A DNA stretch of 64,000 bases from contig NC_134353.1 in assembly GCF_048569485.1 (NCBI RefSeq), positions 67,675,730 to 67,739,729 on the forward strand, written 5' to 3'. Every line of letters starts with the position of its first letter. The first letter of the stretch is position 1. This document shows positions 1 through 8,682 of this stretch, one piece after another. The notes beneath the pieces were generated by a model. It saw nothing but the letters and a program-made list of their open reading frames with translations. It was not told where the DNA came from and made no database searches. Made by a program: the position numbers and the translations under genes. Source of the stretch: Anomaloglossus baeobatrachus (Eukaryota > Chordata > Amphibia > Anura > Aromobatidae).

Positions 1-391
1 TATTTTTGGTTCCCAGCCGGGTACAAATAGGCAACTGGGGGTTGGGGGCAGCCGTACCTGCCTGCTGTACCTGGCTAGCATACAAAAATATGGCGAAGCC
101 CACATAATTTTTTCAGGGGGCAAAAAACTTCTGCATACAGTCCTGGATGGAGTATGCTGAGCCTTGTAGTTCTGCAGCTGCTGTCTGTCTGTATGGAGAA
201 GAGCAGACAGCAGCTGCAGAACTACAAGGCTCAGCATACTCCATCCAGGGCTGTATGCAGAAGTTTTTTGCCCACCAAAAAAATGACGTGGGCTTCGCCA
301 TATTTTTGTATGCTAGCCAGGTACAGCAGGCAGCCACGGGCTGCCTCCAACCCCCAGTTGCCTATTTGTACCCGGCTGGGAACCAAAAATA
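1..391. repeat. Large imperfect palindrome
   Basis: The two arms (1-187 and 204-391) are reverse complements with small mismatches and indels around a 16-base loop. The innermost stem (172-187 with 204-219) matches throughout. Part of the arm (about 450-505) recurs as a third, direct copy. The window starts inside the palindrome, so it may extend to the left. It looks like part of a non-autonomous mobile element and has no coding content. The open frames across it are by-products of the inversion. Confidence 0.85.
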
Positions 392-675
392 TAGGGAAGC
401 CCATTTTTTTTAATTATTTCCCTTATTTCATGAAATAATTAAAAAACAAATGACGTGGGCTTCGCCCCATTTTTGTGTCCAGCCGGGTACAACTAGGCAG
501 CTGGGGATTGGAATCCGCAGCACAGGTTAGCCCGAGGTTTCTGGGCGCCTCTGCTGCGGATTTCAGTCCGCAGCCGTCCCAGAAAATGGCGCTCTCATAG
601 AAGCGCCATCATCTGGCGCTGTATCCAACTCTTCCAACAGCCCTGGAGCCGGGTGGCTTGTTGGGTAATCATGAG

Positions 676-759
676 TTAATACTGGCTTTGTTTTACTAGC
701 CAGTATTAAGTCAGAGATTCTTAATGTCAGGCACGTTTGACCCGGCCATTAAGAATCTC
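676..759. repeat. Two adjacent perfect hairpins
   Basis: The first stem pairs 676-687 with 698-709 (12 bp, 10-base loop). The second pairs 714-726 with 747-759 (13 bp, 20-base loop). Both are perfect. They belong to the hairpin chain that fills the first 1.67 kb. Confidence 0.85.
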
Positions 760-915
760 CAATAAAGGGTTAAAAAAAAAGACACCACACAGAGAAAAAA
801 TACTTTAATAGAAATAAATACACAGACACATTAGAGACTCCATCTTTATTACCCCCTATCAGCCCTCCACGATCCTGCTCTTCTGTCTTCTTTCTTTCTA
901 GTGTAGTAGTAGTGA

Positions 916-997
916 CGATTGTAGTGAGGATGAGGTTCACCAGCCCATCACTTGGGGCTGGGGAACCTCATCCTCAGTACAATCCTCACTACAATCG
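916..997. repeat. Hairpin, about 30-bp arms
   Basis: The left arm 916-946 is the reverse complement of 954-997, apart from a 12-base insertion in the right arm. The insertion duplicates neighbouring arm sequence. Confidence 0.8.
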
Positions 998-1107
998 GGA
1001 AGCAGCGTGCAGCCCTCACTCTGTGAGTGATCAGTGCTGGCTGTCAGCGCTAACAGCGGTAACGCTGACAGACGCGTTACCATAGCAACGGTGCTCTCGG
1101 AGCTGCG

Positions 1108-1131
1108 GTTAGCGGTGACGTCACCGCTAAC
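1108..1131. repeat. 24-bp perfect palindrome
   Basis: The palindrome is centred on a TGACGTCA site. Flanking sequence (around 1075 and 1135) adds a second, outer inverted pair built from gttaccatagcaac and its complement. The core octamer equals a CRE consensus, but inside a hairpin array this may be coincidence. Confidence 0.85.
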
Positions 1132-1226
1132 TGCGTTGCTATGGCAACGGTGATCTCCGTTAATGACCGGCTGTGTCAGCCGGTCCCTAACGGAACAGGG
1201 AGTCGACCGTGTGCTAGAGCATGTCG

Positions 1227-1353
1227 CCGGTACACGGCGATACACATGTGCACCGTGTACCGGAGAGATGCACTCGCAGGTCCTACATGACGCGTCATAG
1301 TCATGTGACCAGTCTGTAGCCAATGAGATAATAGCCACGTGACTGGTCACATG
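1227..1353. repeat. Two short perfect inverted repeats
   Basis: Bases 1227-1237 pair with 1253-1263 (11 bp). Bases 1302-1313 pair with 1342-1353 (12 bp, catgtgaccagt). Confidence 0.8.
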
Positions 1354-1570
1354 GCTATTCTGACGTCACGACAGGTCCTGCATCTCTGCTGGCAGTGCCG
1401 GTCACGGGAGGATTCAGCGATCATCGGATGGAATAGCGGCAGGAGACAGAGTGCAGAAGGGATCGCGAGGACCGGTAAGTGTTATGGCAATGTTTATTAA
1501 CTGTTTGTGTACATTTATCATGCATTTTTATGTGTTTGTGATTGCCTCCCATTATAGCCTATTGGCTCGA

Positions 1571-1602
1571 GTTCGGTTCGTCGAACGTTCGACGAACCGA
1601 AC
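1571..1602. repeat. 32-bp perfect palindrome near the element edge
   Basis: Bases 1571-1586 are the exact reverse complement of 1587-1602 with no spacer. A weaker inverted relation continues to about 1650. Its place about 65 bp from the right edge suggests a terminal or subterminal structure of the element. Confidence 0.85.
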
Positions 1603-1667
1603 GCGAACGGGACCCCCGTTCGGCGAGCCGACCTCGAGCCGAACCGCGACCGGTTCGCTCATCTCTA

Positions 1668-2039
1668 CTCACCAGGCCCCGCAACCCGCCTGCCATCCAG
1701 CCCTACCCCATCACCGTGCCCCGGGACAACCAACCCCCTACCCACGGAGGGGAGAAATAACAACAAAGCTGCTCCCAGTCACCGCTCCCGGGATCCCCGT
1801 TCAGAACAGCAGTGGTGTCACCAAAATCACCACAACCGTGGGTGGCGTCACGGACAATATCCATAATCAAAACCCCCCACAACCAATCATCCCCCTTTTC
1901 ACTCACGGGCGATGAGCGCCGCTCGAGTCCCCGGGATCCGGTCCACCGCTCGAGCCACCACCGAGTAGCAGCAGCAGCCGCAGCAGCAGCCGGACCCGAG
2001 CAGTGGGAGAGCACAGCGTCCCCTCCTCCGCCCGCGACA
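1668..2039 (+). repeat. Partial 5' LTR of Ty3 element A
   Basis: It is co-linear with the last 372 bp of the 3' LTR (12829-13200) and ends in CGACA. The upstream portion of the LTR is absent from the window. Confidence 0.92.
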
Positions 2040-2060
2040 ACTTGGCGTCACGAACAGGAT
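2040..2060 (+). promoter_or_regulatory. Primer-binding-like site, Ty3 element A
   Basis: The sequence ACTTGGCGTCACGAACAGG begins directly after the LTR end. The same sequence follows the 5' LTR of the second element. The TGG start fits a tRNA 3' CCA; I could not assign the tRNA. Confidence 0.6.
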
Positions 2061-2251
2061 CTTACCGCTCTGCCGTCTGGTAGAGGTGCGCCTTGTTACC
2101 GCCGGAGGTGTCCGGCCGAAAAATTTCAGAAGCCGCCATCTTTGGCGCGAAAAGTTCCCGCTCGAGCGTCTCGAGTAGTGGAGGCGCGAAGGCCAAAACC
2201 CCGCCCCTGTAGAGGAGGAGGCGGAAAGAGGCTAAGGGGGACGGAAACAAG

Positions 2252-3292
2252 ATGTCTGCGCCGAACGGAGCTGCTGGAGGAGCGGTGGTCGCAGCCGCAG
2301 TGGCACCCGTGGATGGGAATGGGCCTGCCCAGGTCCCGGCCGCGCTGGCGGGGGGTGCCGCGGTCCCAGCTCTCGCTCAGGTGATGCCGTTCTACTTGCC
2401 CTATGTGCCCGGAGCTACCTGGCTGCCGCAGTACGACGGGAAACCTGATGCGTTACAATTCTTCCGGAAGAAGCTTAGCCAGCTCCTAGAATTGTACCCC
2501 CTGACTGATAAGCAACATGCAGCGGTAGTGCTGGGGCAGCTAACTGGCGCGGCTGAGCAGGAGGCGGAGACCTGGGACGAGGGGGACCGGTTCTCTGTAG
2601 CCACCATCTTTGAGAAACTACAAACTGCCTTTGAGACCCGTACCGAAGTCAAGCTGAGGATGCAGTTTTACCAATGTCGGCAATGGCCTGTGGACAGCAT
2701 TCGGGACTACGCTTTACGTCTGCAAACCGCCCTCCGCACACTGAAGCAGGTGGACACCATCAATGAGGCGGACAGCAACAAAATGTTAGTAGAGCAATTT
2801 GTGCAGGGGATGAGGTCCTCCGAGGATCGCAAACAACTCCGGCTGTGGGCCCTAGAACACCCTGATGTGGACTTTGCTGTGTTAAAGGGACGGGCCATTA
2901 AAGCTCTGCAACCCCCAGCTTCGAAAGTCTTGGAACCAGCCCCGTGGCCAGTTGAGACGGCCCCCGTCGTGGTGGCCCCTGCCCTACCAGCATCTCCAGT
3001 ACCTACAGCTCCAAGCAGCACGATGGAAGAACTGGCTGCCCAGGTCCGCCGCATGGATGGAGACCTCACCAAGATCCTCGCCGCACTCCAGCCTCAGACC
3101 AGATCCCAGCCTCTGGCAAAGATACAGCTCGCCGACCGTCCTGAGGACGTCCCCTGGATGCAGCGGAGAAGAACCAATGACTCACGGTATGGACCCCCGA
3201 TTTGTTACAGGTGCAGCAAACCCGGCCACTACTCCCGACGGTGTCCGTTAAACGAGCAACCCCTGGGGCCACGGGCCAATCCTCAGGAGTAG
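2252..3292 (+). CDS. gag region of Ty3 element A
   Basis: This 346-codon frame matches the gag of the minus-strand element along its length. It has an alanine/proline-rich N-terminus, a central helical capsid-like region (roughly residues 70-220) and a C-terminal CCHC zinc knuckle of the CX2CX4HX4C type (CYRCSKPGHYSRRC, about residues 318-331). In this family Gag forms the intracellular particle that packages the element RNA. Its end overlaps the start of the pol frame, as is usual where a programmed frameshift links the two. It is part of a broken fossil copy. Confidence 0.85.
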   Translation: MSAPNGAAGGAVVAAAVAPVDGNGPAQVPAALAGGAAVPALAQVMPFYLPYVPGATWLPQYDGKPDALQFFRKKLSQLLELYPLTDKQHAAVVLGQLTGAAEQEAETWDEGDRFSVATIFEKLQTAFETRTEVKLRMQFYQCRQWPVDSIRDYALRLQTALRTLKQVDTINEADSNKMLVEQFVQGMRSSEDRKQLRLWALEHPDVDFAVLKGRAIKALQPPASKVLEPAPWPVETAPVVVAPALPASPVPTAPSSTMEELAAQVRRMDGDLTKILAALQPQTRSQPLAKIQLADRPEDVPWMQRRRTNDSRYGPPICYRCSKPGHYSRRCPLNEQPLGPRANPQE

Positions 3293-4543
3293 AACCCCAT
3301 GGCCCCTCAGACTGGCGGGACCGATACATCGGGGCCCGACCCATCATCCCCGTGGCTGTGGACGGCATACCGGTGATGGCTCTCCTGGACACTGGATCAC
3401 AGGTAACCACCATACCATACACATTGTATCAACGGTATTGGGGGACCGACGAGCTGGCTCCCCCAGATGCTAGTATAACACTGATTGCTGCTGATGGACT
3501 CCCATTGACCCAAGTGGGATACAAACAAGTGGCCATGACTGTGGGGCGAGCTGAACTGCAACATCAGGGTATGATTGTGATAATGAATGAACCCAGTGAT
3601 CATAACCCGAAGATAGTGCTAGGAACCAATGTGATGGAGCACTGTATGAGTGATGTGTTGGCCCTACTGCAGCAGCTGGCCGCCACGGCGGCGGGGAGCC
3701 GACAGAGAGCTGTGCAGCGTGAGATCCGAGCCTTGATGTACCGCCAGAATGTGAACTCGACGGGAGGAGAGATTGGTGGGGTGAGAGTGATGGATGTTGC
3801 CCCGTTGATTGTGCCCCCTAGGAGTGAGATGATGATTTGGTGTAGGGCAGCAGTAGGGCCTCAGGGGCGTGACTACCCTGCCATGATAGAGCCCATGCCC
3901 TCCGAGCACTGGCCCACAGTAATGGCCGCCCGAGGGGTGGTAGATGTAAAGAAGGGGAGAGTGCCTGTGAGGGTGCTGAACTGTGGGGAGGAAGAAGTCA
4001 GGCTTCCCCGGTATGCTACACTTGCTAAGTTGCTCACTCTGGATCCCCACACCATCCACGAGGCAGTCCCCCCAACCTCACCATCGACTGCCAGCACTCA
4101 CCCGCCCCAAGGGGAGTTAGATGAGTGGCACCGACAGTTACATGTAGGCACTGACGATACTCCTACACATCACAAAGAAGGGGTATACCGGGTGGTACGG
4201 GAGCATGAGCAAGTTTTTAGCAAACACCCCCTAGACTTTGGGCAGATTAAAGGGGTCCAACACCGTATCCCCACCAGTGAACACTCCCCTATCAAAGAGA
4301 GGTACAGGCCTATTCCCCCTGCACACTACCAACGTGCCAAGGACATGTTGAGGAACATGAGGGAGGCAGGGGTTATCAGGGACAGCTGTAGTCCCTGGGC
4401 CGCCCCGTTGGTACTGGTTAAGAAGAAGGACGGCACCATGCGGATGTGTGTGGATTACCGGAAGATTAACCAGATAACGCATAAAGATGCTTACCCACTG
4501 CCCCGTATTGAAGAGTCCTTGGCCGCACTGAGAACCGCGAACT

Positions 4544-4674
4544 ACTTCTCTACCCTTGACCTCACCAGCGGGTACTGGCAAGTGGCCGTGGCACCCGAGG
4601 ACCGGGAGAAAACTGCCTTCACCACCCCAATGGGGCTCTGTGAATTCAATAGTATGCCGGTCGGGCTGTGCAAC
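4544..4674 (+). repeat. Left copy of the 131-bp target duplication
   Basis: This piece of Ty3 reverse transcriptase sequence recurs at 8552-8682 with one difference in 131 bp. The two copies bracket the Penelope-like element exactly. Confidence 0.92.
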
Positions 4675-4677
4675 TTC

Positions 4678-5434
4678 TACAGAGGCTACTGTTAAAGATA
4701 ATGAGGAGCTTTTTCAGCTACACAGACTTTTGGAAAAACACAAATCCAGAGAAGCCAGGTTATGGTGGGATTCCACATCATTACGCTCATATGTAGACAA
4801 GAATATGATACCTCGTGGCCTAAGGATCATTAAGTCTCCGACGTTTGCTACATTCTCTGAAAATTTTCTATCAGATTGGAATACCATTCTTTCTAAATGT
4901 TCCATCCAGTTAATGGAGCTTATTATTAAGCATGAGGAACAGGAATTAGAAGCGGTTAAAAAATCTATTTTGGAAACAGAGACTTTGTTGGACAAATTCA
5001 AGGACATTTCTGATTTTACCACACTTAATGACAACTTGGACAAACATCTGAATATTTTGGATGATAAAATCGCAGAAAGGAAAAAACGTAAATTTGACAG
5101 AGACACCATGGACTACCAGACTGACAAAATTTATACCTGGAGGAATCAACAGCACGAAAGTTCGATTTTAAGATCGCAATATAAAAATAAGAGGTTTTTT
5201 CAAAAAAACTACAACAGGAAAGTCAGTTTTGGTGACACCAGTATTTCCTCAGCTACTACGAGTTATTCAGTGGACATTTCTTCTGATTCTTCTTCGGAGG
5301 GAGTTGTAACATCCGCTACATCTGATAAAAGGTTTAAAAACAAGAAAAACCATTCTTCAAAAAACGCACCAGGAGAGGAGGTCGCAAACATCGGAAATAC
5401 CAGATATCCGGACCGCAGGAAGCGGAGATATTAA
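4678..5434 (+). CDS. Penelope-like element upstream frame (coiled-coil and basic region)
   Basis: The frame is open from the left edge of the insertion to a TAA at 5432-5434. It has no start codon of its own, because at its left it runs on from host-element sequence. Roughly the first 150 residues are rich in Leu, Glu and Lys with heptad-like spacing (EEQELEAVKKSILETETLLD), suggesting a coiled coil. They are followed by a Lys/Arg/Asn-rich stretch and a serine-rich tail. Penelope elements commonly have such an N-terminal region before the reverse transcriptase. The reverse transcriptase frame is already open on the overlapping track, so the two probably belong to one coding unit. Exact role unknown. 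Confidence 0.65.
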
Positions 5435-5562
5435 CCTGTCCAGTTTGGAACCTCTCAGCCCAGATTCTCTCACAGCACCATTTATCAGTATTATCTAAAG
5501 GACTTAGTTTCTGTCCCACGAATAAATTCAATCTCTTCAACACGCTGCTGGACATTAACAAG

Positions 5563-7836
5563 TTGGCAAGAAATCTGACTTTGAAGTGCCATTTCACCGA
5601 TAATGAAGATCCACAGGATGATTCCAGTCTTAATCTGGGTTCTGATATGTTTGATTCTAATGTGATTCCCAGGTTTTGTGAGTTGAAAAAACTTTCTGAT
5701 TTGAGGCAGCTTGAATCAGAATCCAGAAATTATGATTTTCTTCCTGACAGGTTTATCACAAGCAATCCTTCTTTTTATCCTGTTCAGTCCAGACCATCTG
5801 TGTTAGATATTTTTCAGGAACACATTGAAGAGGATTTGGTTGCTCTTGATAGAATCACAGGTGTCAGAAACAACAATCTCAACCCCCAAGAGGTTTTGGC
5901 TTTACAAGATCTACAATCTAACACTGGTTTAATTATCAGGGAAGCCGATAAGGGGGGAGGGGTTGTTGTTTTGGATGCTCTTTTGTATTTCAAAATGAAC
6001 CATGCCATTTTGTCTGATGATCATACGTATTTACATTTACAAGGGGACCCAACTAATTTCTTCAAGGTAAAGATGGATAAAATGCTTCAGGCTGGTTTGG
6101 AGGGGGGCATTTTTACACAAAAAATTTTTGATTATCTTACAGTGGATCATCCTGTGATTCCTGTGTACCATGCCCTCCCTAAACTACATAAAGGTGTTTT
6201 TCCCCCTCCATTTAGGCCCATTATATCCGGCATTGGTTCCCTTGGTGAAAAACTTGGTGCTTGGTTGGATCATTTTTTGCAGCCTTTAGTTAGAGAATTG
6301 CCAGGTTTTCTCAGAGACACTAAATCCCTTATCAATAATTTGAATTCTATATCCTGGCAGGGCAACTACATGTGGCTGACATGTGATATTGTCAGTCTTT
6401 ATCCTTCCATTCCACATCATGTAGCTTCTGATTGTTTGCAGTTGTTTCTCAGAAAACACAGTTCATATCCCATTCACATACAAAATTTCATCATTACTGC
6501 AATCAACTTTTTATTAACGCACAATTATTTTTCTTTTGATGAAAAGTTTTTTCTGCAGAAATGTGGCGTTAGCATGGGAGGGAAATTCTCTCCCTCCCTT
6601 GCTAATATTGTTGTAGCCATTTTTGAGGAATTTTACATTTTCAATGAAGATAATGAATTTTCAGATCATATAGTTTTTTACACACGTTACATAGATGATG
6701 TATTAATTATATGGAGAGGGGATGAGGTCACTGCACATTCTTTCATTAACCATCTCAACCAAAATTCTTTTAATCTTAAATTCACATTTCAAACAAATTC
6801 CACCAGCATTAATTATCTAGATGTCACTTTGATAGGGAAGGGCAGTGTAGTGGAGATCCTTCCTTACCATAAGGACACGGACTCCAACTCCATTTTAATG
6901 GCCAGTTCATGTCATTCTCCGCATGTCATTAAAAATATTCCGCTTGGTGAACTTATCAGGTTAAAGCGCAACTGTTCCTGTCCAGAGGCTCTACAAGTGG
7001 AAATGGACTGTGCTGTTACCAAGCTCAAACACAGGGGCTACCCGAAATGGTGTCTAGATCAGGCAAAAATTATAGTTAATGAAATAGACAGATCGGATTT
7101 ATTTAGAGATAACAACAAAAATAAGAACAATTTTAGTAGGAATAATGGTGTGACGTTTACAACGAATTTTTCTCCCCAATTCCATGATATAGTAAAAATA
7201 GTACAAAAACATCTGCCTATTTTACTTAGTGATGATTTATTAAATCGGATTTTCACTAAAAATAAAATTAATTTTGTGGCCAGAAGAGCCCCTAATCTTG
7301 CCAATATTCTATCCCCCAGTTTGGTTGTAAGCAGCAAGGATAATGCCATCTCTAAAAATTGGTTATCCTGCACAGGTTTTTTTGGCTGTGGGCACAATTT
7401 TTGCATCTCGTGCAAACATGCAAAAAAATGCAAATCATTTACATCTAATTATACAGGACTTTCTTATAACATTAACAGCTTTATAAACTGCAATACCCCA
7501 AATGTGGTTTATTTGATTGAGTGTATTTCCTGTCACGTTCAATATGTTGGCTGCACGAGTTGTCCCCTCAAACAAAGAATACGCAGACACATGTCAGACA
7601 CATTAAATACATCTGCGGTAAATGTGTCTGCTGTTTCCAGACACTTTGCCTCTGTTCACAATAGATGTCTAGACAATCTTGTTTTCACAGGCATTGAAAA
7701 AGTTTCCAGACCTAAAAGGGGTGGGGATCTTAGAAGAAAGATTCTTAATAGAGAATCTTTCTGGATCTTCAAATTGGGCACGAGAATGCCGCATGGTCTG
7801 AATATGAGGAGAGATCTTGTTATGCAGTATACTTGA
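5563..7836 (+). CDS. Penelope-like reverse transcriptase with GIY-YIG endonuclease
   Basis: 757 codons from the first in-frame ATG. The same frame is open further upstream and encodes a typical Penelope entry sequence (LSKGLSFCPT), so the true N-terminus lies before 5563. Visible motifs: ADKGGGVVVLD (about residue 129), motif A DIVSLYPSIP (about 277), motif B GVSMGGKFSPSLAN (about 336) and the catalytic motif YIDDVLI (about 379). These are followed by a Cys/His cluster (CGHNFCISCKHAKKC, about 611) and a GIY-YIG nuclease (VVYLIECISCHVQYVGCTS, about 648, with LKQRIRRH downstream and a later Arg/Glu helix near NRESFWIFKLG). It copies element RNA and nicks the target in the nucleus. The frame is uninterrupted and the key residues are present, so decay since insertion is slight. 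Confidence 0.92.
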   Translation: MARNLTLKCHFTDNEDPQDDSSLNLGSDMFDSNVIPRFCELKKLSDLRQLESESRNYDFLPDRFITSNPSFYPVQSRPSVLDIFQEHIEEDLVALDRITGVRNNNLNPQEVLALQDLQSNTGLIIREADKGGGVVVLDALLYFKMNHAILSDDHTYLHLQGDPTNFFKVKMDKMLQAGLEGGIFTQKIFDYLTVDHPVIPVYHALPKLHKGVFPPPFRPIISGIGSLGEKLGAWLDHFLQPLVRELPGFLRDTKSLINNLNSISWQGNYMWLTCDIVSLYPSIPHHVASDCLQLFLRKHSSYPIHIQNFIITAINFLLTHNYFSFDEKFFLQKCGVSMGGKFSPSLANIVVAIFEEFYIFNEDNEFSDHIVFYTRYIDDVLIIWRGDEVTAHSFINHLNQNSFNLKFTFQTNSTSINYLDVTLIGKGSVVEILPYHKDTDSNSILMASSCHSPHVIKNIPLGELIRLKRNCSCPEALQVEMDCAVTKLKHRGYPKWCLDQAKIIVNEIDRSDLFRDNNKNKNNFSRNNGVTFTTNFSPQFHDIVKIVQKHLPILLSDDLLNRIFTKNKINFVARRAPNLANILSPSLVVSSKDNAISKNWLSCTGFFGCGHNFCISCKHAKKCKSFTSNYTGLSYNINSFINCNTPNVVYLIECISCHVQYVGCTSCPLKQRIRRHMSDTLNTSAVNVSAVSRHFASVHNRCLDNLVFTGIEKVSRPKRGGDLRRKILNRESFWIFKLGTRMPHGLNMRRDLVMQYT

Positions 7837-8551
7837 ATTCCAGAATTATTTGTTCTTTATAGGACATACCTTTTCAGTACCAATAACTATATCATATTAT
7901 ACTGTAGTAATTATTGGATATTTGATGGTTTAAGGTTATTCCTTTAGCATTTGAATTGAAATTTTCACTATATAGCAATTTGGACATTAATAAATGTGTT
8001 TTGTTTTTTTGTTTTTTTTTTTTTTCCCGTCCTTCTTTTGTCCCTGTCAGGAGAAAAAAATCTTTCTTGTCTCTAAAGAGCCCCTTCACTACAGATTATA
8101 CCGGGCATATATATATTTCTTATCATGTGATCTCTCTGGTTGCTTCTGTTTTTAATCAGTTTATGTATATATATTTTTTGGTGTTTTTTCCTTTATTTTC
8201 TGTTGTTGTGCTGACTTTTTGGTGCAGTGTCTCAGTTTCTATTCTTTCACTTTTTTTTTTTTTCTCTTCTCTGTGCTCTCCACACTAAATGGGCTGGGTG
8301 GTAACAAATCCAATTAATTCAACCTGTTCTTGTTGTGCACAGACTTTAAATACTGTCTTAGAGATTTCCTCTGCGCATTCCATGATTAAGACCTATTCAG
8401 GTTGAAACGCGTAGGAAACAGCTCCTCTGTCTTGCCTCTCTATTTTTGTCTTGCTTGGATGGAATATTAATATTTTTATTACCAATAAAGAAACTGTTTT
8501 TTAAGAAAATTCTACTTTCTCCTGAAGTTGCTGGAATTTCTTCCTTTCTTC
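7837..8551 (+). other. 3' untranslated region of the Penelope-like element
   Basis: A T-rich non-coding stretch follows the endonuclease stop. It includes T runs at 8000-8030 and 8250-8270, a hammerhead-like motif at 8377-8419 and an AATAAA near 8485. It ends at the right target duplication. Confidence 0.75.
8377..8419 (+). ncRNA. Degenerate hammerhead-ribozyme-like motif in the Penelope element
   Basis: A possible stem I (TTCC with GGAA) encloses a core resembling CTGANGA but with two changes (ATGATTA). A 5-bp stem II follows (GACCT with AGGTT), then GAAA, then the palindrome ACGCGT. Hammerhead motifs with minimal palindromic stem III are known in Penelope-like elements and can act as dimers. 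With two core changes this copy is probably inactive. Confidence 0.55.
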
Positions 8552-8682
8552 ACTTCTCTACCCTTGACCTCACCAGCGGGTACTGGCAAGTGGCCGTGGC
8601 ACCCGAGGACCGGGAGAAAACTGCCTTCACCACCCCAATGGGGCTCTGTGAATTCAATAGTATGCCGTTCGGGCTGTGCAAC
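8552..8682 (+). repeat. Right copy of the 131-bp target duplication
   Basis: It matches 4544-4674 with one difference. The Ty3 reverse transcriptase sequence continues directly from here. Confidence 0.92.

Larger units (their letters stand above)
392..1666. mobile_element. Hairpin-rich non-autonomous element, family unassigned
   Basis: This stretch has no believable gene and carries one inverted repeat after another: 676-709, 714-759, 916-997, 1108-1131, 1227-1263, 1302-1353 and 1571-1602. Its right edge (ending gttcgctcatctcta) touches the middle of the 5' LTR of the next element, so this unit probably inserted into that LTR. The missing part of the LTR would then lie left of the window. 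The end sequence resembles a dispersed anuran repeat terminus that I recall but cannot name. A DNA transposon derivative is likely and the superfamily is open. Confidence 0.5.
4675..8551 (+). mobile_element. Penelope-like retroelement, Neptune-like
   Basis: A 3.88-kb insertion in Ty3 element A. It carries an upstream coiled-coil frame, a reverse transcriptase joined to a GIY-YIG endonuclease, and a T-rich 3' region with a degenerate hammerhead-like motif. Penelope elements are retroelements without LTRs of the retroviral kind and without a capsid. They prime on cut target DNA and often leave target duplications of variable length. A 131-bp direct duplication flanks this copy. No start codon is visible at the left edge, so the 5' end is probably truncated. 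A CCHC-type cysteine cluster before the GIY-YIG motif favours the Neptune branch. The sequence is AT-richer than its GC-rich host element. Confidence 0.93.

Noticed and set aside
937-1350. 137-codon frame on the minus strand
   Set aside because: It crosses several hairpins of a non-coding element and has no recognisable domain.
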